From CAZOBJ01 sp964577825 (GTDB taxonomy: Bacteria > Planctomycetota > SZUA-567 > JAFGNG01): DNA of 53,021 nucleotides. The stretch spans positions 1-53,021 of the forward strand of contig CAZOBJ010000011.1 of the NCBI GenBank assembly GCA_964577825.1. The letters run 5' to 3'. The notes below the pieces were generated by a model. That model was not told where the DNA came from. It did no database searches and saw nothing but the letters and a program-made list of their open reading frames with translations. Every line of letters starts with the position of its first letter. The first letter of the stretch is position 1. Position numbers and translations under genes: made by a program. Shown here piece after piece: positions 39,115-45,898 of the stretch.

Positions 39115-40440
39115 ATGCCCCTGCAAGCCGGAACCGGAGTGCGCGAAATCACTCCGCAGAAGCCCCTGCAACTGTGCGGCTACCCGCACGTGAAGCGCAT
39201 CAGCACCGGGGTGCACGATCCGCTGCTGGCCACCGCGCTGTGCCTGCGCACCGACGCCGAGGCGGTGCTGCTCGTGGCCCTGGACATCGTGGGCCTGCAC
39301 ACCACCATGGCGCTGGAGCTGCGCAAGACCCTGGCCGAGGCCGCCGGACTGGACGAGGCGCAGGTCTTCGTCTCCTGCACGCACACCCATTCCGGGCCGA
39401 TCACCTATGACGCGGTGGGCCGCGAGGACGACCCCGCGCGCAACGGTCCGGACCCCGAGTTCCTGGACCGGTTGACCGCCCAGGTGCGTGAAGCCGCCGA
39501 AGAGGCCGCGGGTTCGCTGCGCCCGGCCGAGCTCGCCTGGACCGCGGCCTCGGGCAAGGGCGTGGGCGGCAACCGCCACGACCCCGAGGGCCCGGCCGAC
39601 CCGGAGGTGGGGCTGCTCGTCGTGCGCGACCCGGAGAGCCGCAGGCCCCGGGCCGTGTCCATGACGTATTCGATGCACCCCACGGTGCTGCACGAGGACT
39701 CGACCCTGGTCACCAGCGACTTTCCCCATTACGCGCGGGCGCGGGTGCGCGAGGGGCTGGACGCGGCGGACCTGCCCGTGCTCTACCACATGGGTCCCAG
39801 CGGCAACCAGAGCCCGCGCTGGTTCGTGCAGGGCCAGACCTTTGCCGAGGCCGAGCGCCTGGGCGGGAAGCTCGGCCAGGCCGCGGTGGACGGACTGCGG
39901 GCGCTGGCCGACGACGCGTTCCAGGCCGGCCCCGTGCTGGGCGGGGCCGTCGTCCCGGTGGAGCTCGTGCCCCGGCGCATGCCCCCGGTGGCCGAGGCCG
40001 AAAAGAACCTGCGCGAGGTGGTCGCCGAGTACGAGCGGCTCAAGGCCGAGGGCGCGGGCCACGGCCCGGTGCGCACCGCGGAGTGCGCCACCTTCGGCGC
40101 GGAGAGGACGCTGTCCCTGGCCCGGGCCCAAGAGGACGGCCGCCTAGCCGAGGCGATCCGGGTCCACAACCCGGCGCAGGTGCAGGGCCTTCGCGTGGGC
40201 GAGGCGTGCCTGGTGGGCCTGCCCTGCGAGATCTTCGTGGAGTATGGGCTGGCCATCAAGGAGCGCGCGGCCGGGCGCGCCTTTGTGGTGAGCTTAGTGA
40301 ACGGCGAGTCCCAAGGCTACATCGTCACGCCCGACGCCCAGGGGTACGAGGCCATGACCTGCCTGTTCGACGCGGCCAGCGGCCCGCGGCTCGTGGACGC
40401 GGCGGTCCGGGCCGTGGACAGGCTCGCAGCCGCCGACTGA
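39115..40440 (+). CDS. Neutral/alkaline ceramidase-like hydrolase
   Basis: The 441-aa product has the N-terminal region of the neutral/alkaline non-lysosomal ceramidase family: GTGVREITP, VALDIVGL, VSCTHTHSGP with zinc-binding His residues, a PTVL region and a SGNQSPRW segment. It is shorter than true ceramidases (about 670 aa) and lacks the C-terminal domain. There is no signal peptide. Short members of this family are common in PVC genomes beside sugar genes, where they are probably zinc hydrolases of unknown substrate rather than ceramidases. Its place between an isomerase and a sugar kinase suggests it releases or deacylates the sugar substrate; that is inference. Confidence 0.7.
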   Translation: MPLQAGTGVREITPQKPLQLCGYPHVKRISTGVHDPLLATALCLRTDAEAVLLVALDIVGLHTTMALELRKTLAEAAGLDEAQVFVSCTHTHSGPITYDAVGREDDPARNGPDPEFLDRLTAQVREAAEEAAGSLRPAELAWTAASGKGVGGNRHDPEGPADPEVGLLVVRDPESRRPRAVSMTYSMHPTVLHEDSTLVTSDFPHYARARVREGLDAADLPVLYHMGPSGNQSPRWFVQGQTFAEAERLGGKLGQAAVDGLRALADDAFQAGPVLGGAVVPVELVPRRMPPVAEAEKNLREVVAEYERLKAEGAGHGPVRTAECATFGAERTLSLARAQEDGRLAEAIRVHNPAQVQGLRVGEACLVGLPCEIFVEYGLAIKERAAGRAFVVSLVNGESQGYIVTPDAQGYEAMTCLFDAASGPRLVDAAVRAVDRLAAAD

Positions 40441-40462
40441 CTTCGCACGCCCCGGAGAACCG

Positions 40463-41761
40463 ATGGCCGAGCCGCTTATCCTCGCCGCGGACCTGGGCAG
40501 CACGTCGCTGAAGGTCGCGGTCTTCGACGCGCACCTGCGCCGCCTGGGCGCGGCCGACCTAGACGTGCGGTACCTGTCCACGCCGCCGCCCGCCGTGGAG
40601 CTGGACGCGGCCGAGGCGCGCGAGGACCTGGCGCGCGCGCTCGGCGAGGCGCTTCGCGCGGCCGGGGTGGCGGGCGCGTCGCTTGCGTCCGTGGCCCTGT
40701 CGAGCCAAGCGCAGACCTTCGCGGTCTTCGGCCCCGACGGACGGGCGCGTACGCCCTTCCTCTCGTGGCTCGACCGCCGCGGAGAACAGGGCGCGCGTCC
40801 CTTGCGCGAGGCCCTCGACGCGCGGGAGTTCGCCCGGCACACGGGCATGGGCTTCGTGTCCGGCGGGCTTCAGGTCTCGCTCGTGCGCTATCTGCGCGAC
40901 GCGCGGCCCGAGCTCTTCGTCCCGGAGAACGCGTTCCTCCAGCTTCCGAGCTTCGTGGTCCGCGAGCTCACCGGCGCCCCCTGGATCGACGAGAACCTCG
41001 CGGCCATGAGCGGGCTCTACAGCCTGCCCGGCCGGGACTGGTGGCCCGCGGCCCTCGACGCGGCGAGCCTCACGCCCGCGCAGCTTCCGCGCCTGGCGGC
41101 CATGGGCGCGGCGCCCGCGCGCACGGGCGCCGGGGCGGCCGCCTTCGGCCTGCCCGCGGGCCTGCCCGTGGTCCTGGCCGGCAACGACCAGACCGCGTGC
41201 GCGTACGGCGCGGCGATCCACGAACACGGCGCAATCCTCTTGACCCTGGGCACGGCCCAGGTGGCCTACGTGTGCTCGGACGAACGCCTGCCGACCGCAC
41301 CGGGCGCCATGACCGGCCCGTACCCGGGCGGACGGTTCTACAAGCTCCTGTGCAGCGCGGGCGGCAGCGTGCTCAGCGACGCCTGCGCGCACATCGAGGG
41401 CTGCGAGACCGTGGCCGACCTCTTGCGCCTGGCCGCGGACAGCCCGCCCGGCGCGCGGGGCATACGGTTTGCATTCGACCGCACGGGCGCGACCGACCCC
41501 TGGCGGGATCTGCGCGGCGCGCCCGCGGACCGCGCCCGCGCCGTGCTCGAGGCCCTGGTCGACGAGCTGGCCGGATACGTGCACGCGCTCGCCGAGGACT
41601 GGCGCGCGCGCCCTCTGTTCGTGACGGGGGGCGGAACCCGCAGCGAGCTGTGGCCCCGGCTGGTGGGCGAGCGCCTGGGCACGACGCTGCGGCCCGTGGA
41701 CGCGGACCCCCTGCTGGGCGCGGCGCGGCTCGCGCTTGAGCTCGCCGGCCCGGCCGACTGA
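40463..41761 (+). CDS. FGGY-family carbohydrate kinase
   Basis: The 432-aa product has the FGGY opening AADLGSTSLKVAVFD (phosphate loop), SLASVALSSQAQTF, a GNDQTACAYGAAI substrate-region motif and GTAQVAYV. A C-terminal VTGGGTRSELWPRL adenosine motif and LLGAARLALELAG close it. It phosphorylates a sugar or ketose with ATP. It follows the ceramidase-like gene by 22 bases, and the isomerase-kinase pair is the standard arrangement for a sugar entering via a ketose phosphate. No aldolase is seen downstream. CGGAGAA precedes the ATG. Confidence 0.87.
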   Translation: MAEPLILAADLGSTSLKVAVFDAHLRRLGAADLDVRYLSTPPPAVELDAAEAREDLARALGEALRAAGVAGASLASVALSSQAQTFAVFGPDGRARTPFLSWLDRRGEQGARPLREALDAREFARHTGMGFVSGGLQVSLVRYLRDARPELFVPENAFLQLPSFVVRELTGAPWIDENLAAMSGLYSLPGRDWWPAALDAASLTPAQLPRLAAMGAAPARTGAGAAAFGLPAGLPVVLAGNDQTACAYGAAIHEHGAILLTLGTAQVAYVCSDERLPTAPGAMTGPYPGGRFYKLLCSAGGSVLSDACAHIEGCETVADLLRLAADSPPGARGIRFAFDRTGATDPWRDLRGAPADRARAVLEALVDELAGYVHALAEDWRARPLFVTGGGTRSELWPRLVGERLGTTLRPVDADPLLGAARLALELAGPAD

Positions 41762-41793
41762 CGCACGCAGACAACGAGACAAGGAGACACCCG

Positions 41794-42717
41794 ATGCGCA
41801 ACTGGTTCCCCATCGCCGCGGGCCTGGTGCTGGCCGTGGCCGCCATCCTCTTGGCTCTGACCCTGGTGGCGCCGTCCCCGCCGCAGACCGCCGCGCCCGC
41901 CGAGGAGACGACCCCCGCGCCGCAGCCGGGGGCGCCCACCGCTCTGGCGCCGCCTGCGGCCGGCGAGCCCGGGGCCGCGCAGGCCCCGCCCCAGGGCCAG
42001 GCCCAGGAGCGCGCGTACGCAGTCGGGTACAGCACCGGCGTGTCCCTGCGGCAACAGGGCGCGTCCATCGAGCTCGGCCCGCAGTTCCTGGCCGGGGTCC
42101 GGGACGCGTACGCGGGCCGCGAGCCGCAGATCGGCGAGGAGAAGACCCGGCAGGTGCTGCAAACCTTCGGCGAAGAGCTCGCACAGAAGCGCGCGCAGGA
42201 GCTCGAGGTCCTGGCCGAACGCAACCTGGAGCAGACCCAGGCCTTCCTGAAAGAGAACGCGCAGCGCGAGGACGTTGAGGTGCTCGAGAACGGCGTGCAG
42301 GTCCAGGTGCTCGAGGCCGGCACGGGACAGAGGCCCGACGCGGAGGACGCCGTGCGCGTGCACGTGCGCGGCACCCTGTTCGACGGCAGCCCGTTCCGCG
42401 ACACGCGCGACCCGCGCGTCAACCCGGACGGGGTCCCGGTCAGCCTCCGGATCCGGGACGCCATCCCCGGGCTGCGCCAGGGCCTCGTGCGCATGCGGGA
42501 AGGCGCCAAGTGGCGGGTGTTCGTGCCCCCGGACCTTGCCTACGGCGCCCAGGGGCAAGGGCGCCTCATCCCGCCCAATGCCGGGCTCACCTACGAGGTC
42601 GAGCTCGTGGAGATCGCGCCCCCGCAGGCGCAGGCCGCGCCCAGCGAGGACGCGCCCACCGCGGCGCCCGATCAGGGCGACGCAGCACCGACTCCGCAAG
42701 GCCAGGGCCAGGAGTAA
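41794..42717 (+). CDS. FKBP-type peptidyl-prolyl isomerase, membrane-anchored
   Basis: The 307-aa product has one N-terminal transmembrane or signal-anchor helix (about 6-26) and a Pro/Ala/Gly/Gln linker (27-70). A FKBP N-terminal dimerisation helix region with FkpA/Mip-like YAVGYSTGVSLRQQ follows, then a FKBP catalytic domain (about 180-285). The domain shows LEAGTGQRPDAEDAVRVHVRG, IRDAIPGLRQGLVRM and VFVPPDLAYGAQG, ending LTYEVELVEI. The expected role is periplasmic prolyl isomerisation and protein folding. AAGGAGACA precedes the ATG, 32 bases after the kinase stop. Its N-terminal anchor and linker resemble those of the 610-aa protein at 43746, and the intervening DNA is a repeat cluster. 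No promoter of its own is seen. Confidence 0.86.
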   Translation: MRNWFPIAAGLVLAVAAILLALTLVAPSPPQTAAPAEETTPAPQPGAPTALAPPAAGEPGAAQAPPQGQAQERAYAVGYSTGVSLRQQGASIELGPQFLAGVRDAYAGREPQIGEEKTRQVLQTFGEELAQKRAQELEVLAERNLEQTQAFLKENAQREDVEVLENGVQVQVLEAGTGQRPDAEDAVRVHVRGTLFDGSPFRDTRDPRVNPDGVPVSLRIRDAIPGLRQGLVRMREGAKWRVFVPPDLAYGAQGQGRLIPPNAGLTYEVELVEIAPPQAQAAPSEDAPTAAPDQGDAAPTPQGQGQE

Positions 42718-42719
42718 CG

Positions 42720-42822
42720 CCCCTCTTCCCGGCCCTCTCCCGGGGGGAGAGGGAAAGCCGTCCCCCCTCCCTGCGCGAGCCGTCCCCCCTCCCTCCGGGA
42801 GGGGGTGAGGGCGAGGGAGAGG
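42720..42822 (+). repeat. GC-rich palindromic repeat, copy A1 (full unit)
   Basis: The unit has a hairpin palindrome at 42733-42753 (9-bp arms CCCTCTCCC / GGGAGAGGG, 3-base loop). A spacer with two copies of a GCCGTCCCCCCTCCCT block follows, then a second palindromic half ending at 42822 in inverse orientation (GTGAGG...GGGAGAGG). Copy C2 at 45665-45767 matches it almost completely; I count one difference in about 100 bases. The layout resembles a pair of REP sequences in a BIME. Confidence 0.85.
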
Positions 42823-42843
42823 CGGAGGCGGCGAGCGGTGACG

Positions 42844-42876
42844 CCGGGCGAGCGACGAATGAGAGCGCGCGCACCG
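42844..42876 (+). repeat. DUF559-end tag, copy A
   Basis: A conserved short block GCGAGCGACGAATGAGAGC follows a 21-base linker after A1. Read in the DUF559 frame it gives Ala-Ser-Asp-Glu-stop, compared with Ala-Arg-Asp-Gly-stop at the real gene end (43374-43388). A similar tag occurs at 43573 and 45788. Confidence 0.75.
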
Positions 42877-42974
42877 CCCCTCACCCCGGCCCTCTCCCGG
42901 GGGGAGAGGGAGTGTGCGGCAGGCGCGCGAGCCGTCCCCCCTCCCGCCGGGAGGGGGTGAGGGGGAGGGAGAGG
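42877..42974 (+). repeat. GC-rich palindromic repeat, copy A2 (just upstream of DUF559)
   Basis: A full unit whose first palindrome is at 42890-42910 and whose second, inverse half ends at 42974. Its 3' edge is only 15 bases from the DUF559 start codon, leaving room just for the AAGGAG ribosome-binding site. Confidence 0.82.
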
Positions 42975-42989
42975 TGCAAGGAGAACCGG

Positions 42990-43388
42990 ATGCCTGCGAG
43001 CCGAAAGCCTCCGCTCGATCCGCGGCTCCTGGCGCTGGCGCGCGACCTCAGGCGCAACCTCACCGACGCCGAAGCGTTCCTGTGGCGGCTCTTGCGCAGA
43101 GGGCAGCTTGCCGGCCTCAAGTTCCGGCGCCAGCACGCGGCGGACCCGTATGTGCTGGACTTCTACTGCCACGCGGCGCGGCTGGGCGTGGAATTGGACG
43201 GCGGCCAGCACAATGAGGACGAGCCGCGATCCAGGGACGCGCGCAGGACGGCCGCACTGGAGGCGCAAGGCATCCGCGTGCTGCGGTTCTGGAACCACGA
43301 GGTGTTGCAGGACACGGAGACCGTGCTCCAGGTGATCCTGGACACCGCGCTGGCGCGCGTGGGTGGAAGCCATGCGAGAGACGGATGA
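42990..43388 (+). CDS. DUF559 / Vsr-like PD-(D/E)xK endonuclease domain protein, repeat-embedded
   Basis: The 132-aa product is a complete DUF559 protein. Its helical start is LRRNLTDAEAFLWRLLRRG, then LKFRRQHAADPYVLDFYC with the catalytic Asp57, GVELDGGQH with Glu68, Asp70 and His74, and the closing RVLRFWNHEVLQD. DUF559 is related to the very-short-patch-repair endonucleases and is expected to cut DNA; its physiological role is not established. The gene lies 15 bases after repeat A2 with AAGGAG in between, and its last codons belong to the repeated tag seen elsewhere as a solo piece. It is therefore likely the gene carried by the repeat family. Confidence 0.85.
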   Translation: MPASRKPPLDPRLLALARDLRRNLTDAEAFLWRLLRRGQLAGLKFRRQHAADPYVLDFYCHAARLGVELDGGQHNEDEPRSRDARRTAALEAQGIRVLRFWNHEVLQDTETVLQVILDTALARVGGSHARDG

Positions 43389-43402
43389 GAGCGCGCGCCG
43401 CG
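43371..43402 (+). repeat. DUF559-end tag, in the gene
   Basis: This stretch is the last codons and stop of DUF559 plus the following bases. It matches the tags at 42844, 43573 and 45788 (core GCGAGAGACGGATGAGAGC), and like two of those it runs straight into a CCCTCACCC palindrome half. Confidence 0.75.
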
Positions 43403-43550
43403 TCCCTCACCCTAGCCCTCTCCCGAGGGGAGAGGGGATGTGCGGTGGGCGCGCGAGATGCAACGCGCGCGAGTCGTCCCCCTCCGCGAGCCGTCCCCCT
43501 CCGCGAGCCGTCCCCCCTCCCTCTGGGCGGGGGTGAGGGGGAGGGAGAGG
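43403..43550 (+). repeat. GC-rich palindromic repeat, copy B with 17-base tandem block
   Basis: The first palindrome is at 43416-43436 (loop GAG). Between the two halves a 17-base block GAGCCGTCCCCCTCCGC is repeated almost three times (about 43471-43520), showing slippage or expansion. The inverse half ends at 43550. Confidence 0.82.
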
Positions 43551-43572
43551 TTGGTGGGCCGAAGCGCAGCGC

Positions 43573-43602
43573 TGGGCGAGCGACGAATGAGAGCCCGCAC
43601 CG
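43573..43602 (+). repeat. DUF559-end tag, copy B
   Basis: GGCGAGCGACGAATGAGAGC lies 22 bases after repeat B with no DUF559 frame between them, so this looks like an internally deleted derivative of the DUF559 unit. Confidence 0.7.
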
Positions 43603-43614
43603 GCGCATGCGCCG
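43601..43614. repeat. Perfect 14-base palindrome
   Basis: CGGCGCATGCGCCG reads identically on both strands. It lies at the right border of the repeat cluster, 42 bases upstream of the -35 box of the next promoter. It could be an operator or an element edge; nothing more can be said. Confidence 0.4.
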
Positions 43615-43656
43615 CGGTTGACGGGCCCTTCGACACGCAGGATCGCAGGATTCGAC

Positions 43657-43685
43657 TTGACGTACCTTGGACCCTAATGTATATG
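43657..43685 (+). promoter_or_regulatory. Promoter of the 610-aa anchored protein
   Basis: TTGACG (43657-43662) and TATATG (43680-43685) with a 17-base spacer, in a short AT-richer segment that stands out from the surroundings. The leader to the ATG at 43746 is about 55 bases. Confidence 0.6.
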
Positions 43686-43745
43686 GAAACTGGCGATTTT
43701 CTTCGGGTCGCCGCCCATGGGACCCTGGCGCGAGGAGAACCGGAT

Positions 43746-45578
43746 ATGCATACGCGCAGGTGGTTGACGTGGACTGCGGTGGCGGTGCTTGGGGTGGCAG
43801 CGATCGTGCTGGCCCTGGCCCTGGGCAGGCCCGCCCCGCCGCAGCCCGCCGCGCCCACCGAAGGGACGACCGGCGAGCCGCAGCCAGAGCCGCTCCCCAG
43901 TCCAGCCTCTGCCGCGCGCGGCGAGGCGGCAGAGCCCGCGGGCGGACAGGTGACCGTCGCCCCGCCCACGCCGCCAGCGCCCGGCGAGACCGCGCAGGCC
44001 GGGGGCGAGGACGTCGTCGCCGCACCGCCGACGCCTCCGGCGCCGCCCGCGTCGGAGAAGGCCGAGGCCCTGCGCCGCGAGCACGAGCGCGTGCGCGCCG
44101 ACCTGGTGGCCGCAGCGGCCGAGGGCCCCCGGCCCCCGCAGCCCGAGGCCCGGGACGCGGCCGCGGCCCTTGCCGAAGCCACATACACGCGCACACCCCT
44201 GCCCGAGGCGCAGAACGCCTGGACCCTGTGGCGGGACGCGCTCGCGGACCTGGAGCGCCCGCAGGACGAGTTTGTCCGAGAAGACCTGCGCGCGGCCAGT
44301 GACCTGGACGAGCCCATGGACCCGACCTGGGACTGGTCCGAGCTCAGGGACTGGATCGATTCCAAAAAGGCGGCGCTCCACGCCATCTCTCGGGGGATCG
44401 AACGCGGCAAGCTCCAGTTCCCGGAGTTCCACATCGGCTCGGACCTCGGGTACCTGAGCGGGCTGCGCAATGCGGCGCGCCTCAAGACGGTGCGCATGCG
44501 GCTCCACCTACAGGACGATGAGCCGCAGCGGGCGGCCGACGAGGCCCTGGAGATCGTGTGCATGGGCGAACTCGTCGCTCGCGGCGAGGGAGCGATCATC
44601 CACTACTTGGTGGGCGTGGCCGTGCAGCAGATGGGGCTTCGGGCCGTGCGCCACGTGGCCGACGCGGACGGTCTGCCCGAGGACGCGCTCGCCGGCCTGG
44701 TCGCCCGCCTGCCCGCCGCGCCCGCGGGCGACGCCGCGCTCGCGCAGACCTACCGGGTCGAGTTCACCTGCTTCACGCTGTCCGGCCTGGAGAATATCCG
44801 CCGGGGCGCGGTCGCCGGGCTCAACAACACGGGACCCGGTCCGCTACAGGGCGAGTTCGCGCAATTCTTCGACGTCGCAGACACCGGCGACGAGCACGGG
44901 CAAGGGGCCAAGGCATTCGACTATCAGGCCACCAAGGAGCTCTTTGCCCTGTACTTCGCCCAGGCCATCGGCCAGGCCCGCGGCCCCTGGCCCCAGCGCC
45001 AGGCCGTGCCCGGCCCGGACCTGAAGGCCATCCGACAAGACAGCCAGCAGGCGTCCGCGCAGGCGGCCGCCCTCCTGAAGGCCACGGAGCTCGACCCGGA
45101 CGACGCCCAGGCCATGCAGGCGCGCAAGAACGAGCTCCAAGAGATCGTGGACGCGCATCCCAACTTCATGGGCAAGCAACTGGTGGCCCTGCTCGCGCCG
45201 GCGACCGAGCGCACGCTCATGCACTCCGTGAAGCGGCGCACGCTCGTGGACCTCACCCGGGCCTACCTTGCCCTCAGGCTGTACGAGCGCCGCCGGGGCG
45301 AGCTGCCCGCGTCCCTCGCCGACCTCACGGACGCCGGGATCCTGGACCGGGCGCCCATGGACCTCTTCACCAACGAGCCGGTGCGCTACGCGCCCGAGGC
45401 GCGCAGCGTGTACAGCCGGGGCCCGCAGGGGGAGTACGTGCTGGACGCCCCGGCCGGAGACCCGCCGCACCAGGTGCCTCTGAGTTTCAGCAGCCTTGCC
45501 CCCGCGTCTGACGCGGACCAACACCTGCTCCTCACCCTGCCCGCGGGCGGACAGCCGCAGCCGCCGCCCCTGCCCTAG
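43746..45578 (+). CDS. Membrane-anchored helical protein of unknown function (610 aa)
   Basis: The product has one transmembrane helix near 8-27 and a Pro/Ala/Gly-rich linker up to about residue 100. The rest is a long helical body. It ends with LRLYERRRGELPASLADL and a DLFTNEPVRYAPEARSVYS segment, a C-terminal pattern I associate with planctomycete-type secreted proteins (x-R-G-x-x-P-x-SL-x-x-L). The anchor and linker resemble those of the FKBP protein at 41794 (AAIVLALAL and PPQPAAPTEGTTGEPQPEP against PPQTAAPAEETTPAPQPG), so part of the gene may have arisen by duplication. GAGGAGAA precedes the ATG. It lies between repeat clusters B and C. Function unknown; a cell-envelope role is likely. 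Confidence 0.65.
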   Translation: MHTRRWLTWTAVAVLGVAAIVLALALGRPAPPQPAAPTEGTTGEPQPEPLPSPASAARGEAAEPAGGQVTVAPPTPPAPGETAQAGGEDVVAAPPTPPAPPASEKAEALRREHERVRADLVAAAAEGPRPPQPEARDAAAALAEATYTRTPLPEAQNAWTLWRDALADLERPQDEFVREDLRAASDLDEPMDPTWDWSELRDWIDSKKAALHAISRGIERGKLQFPEFHIGSDLGYLSGLRNAARLKTVRMRLHLQDDEPQRAADEALEIVCMGELVARGEGAIIHYLVGVAVQQMGLRAVRHVADADGLPEDALAGLVARLPAAPAGDAALAQTYRVEFTCFTLSGLENIRRGAVAGLNNTGPGPLQGEFAQFFDVADTGDEHGQGAKAFDYQATKELFALYFAQAIGQARGPWPQRQAVPGPDLKAIRQDSQQASAQAAALLKATELDPDDAQAMQARKNELQEIVDAHPNFMGKQLVALLAPATERTLMHSVKRRTLVDLTRAYLALRLYERRRGELPASLADLTDAGILDRAPMDLFTNEPVRYAPEARSVYSRGPQGEYVLDAPAGDPPHQVPLSFSSLAPASDADQHLLLTLPAGGQPQPPPLP

Positions 45579-45601
45579 CCCCGGCGGAGAGGCAGAAGAC
45601 C

Positions 45602-45663
45602 GCCCCTCACCCTAGCCCTCTCCCGAGGGGAGAGGGGATGTGCGGAAAGAGAGCATTCGCGCC
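45602..45663 (+). repeat. GC-rich palindromic repeat, half copy C1
   Basis: Only the first half is present, with its palindrome at 45616-45636 (loop GAG, as in copy B) and an ATGTGCGG tail. It lies just past the stop of the 610-aa protein gene. Confidence 0.75.
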
Positions 45664-45664
45664 G

Positions 45665-45767
45665 TCCCTCTTCCCGGCCCTCTCCCGGGGGGAGAGGGAA
45701 AGCCGTCCCCCCTCCCTGCGCGAGCCGTCCCCCCTCCCTCCGGGAGGGGGTGAGGGGGAGGGAGAGG
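45665..45767 (+). repeat. GC-rich palindromic repeat, copy C2 (full unit)
   Basis: Palindrome at 45678-45698 and inverse half ending at 45767. It is nearly identical to A1 over about 100 bases, in the same orientation and about 2.9 kb away, which indicates recent copying and allows recombination between the two. Confidence 0.85.
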
Positions 45768-45787
45768 TTGGTGCGGTGGGCACAGAC

Positions 45788-45821
45788 GCCGGGCGAGAGA
45801 CGAATGAGAGCCCGCGCACCG
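45788..45821 (+). repeat. DUF559-end tag, copy C
   Basis: CGGGCGAGAGACGAATGAGAGC after C2 without a DUF559 frame. It carries GAGAGAC as the genuine DUF559 end does, whereas A and B have GAGCGAC. Confidence 0.7.
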
Positions 45822-45870
45822 TCCCTCACCCCGGCCCTCTCCCGGGGGGAGAGGGAGATGTGCGGTCGGG
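45822..45870 (+). repeat. GC-rich palindromic repeat, half copy C3
   Basis: First-half palindrome at 45835-45855 with the ATGTGCGG tail. The second half is missing; the sequence then runs into the end of the minus-strand sulfatase gene. With C1 and C2 it fills most of the 320-base gap between two convergent genes. Confidence 0.75.
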
Positions 45871-45898
45871 GTGCGAGGGGCGCGTAGGCCGGACGCCC

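Noticed and set aside
43471..43520. Possible CRISPR array from the tandem 17-base block
   Set aside because: The copies are contiguous with no unique spacers and lie inside a palindromic repeat; there are no cas genes.
42510..43621. Short frames rich in HPGPLPGGEG or LALSRGERG peptides
   Set aside because: These are translations of the palindromic repeats in various frames, a known kind of spurious prediction, and have no start signals or conservation as proteins.
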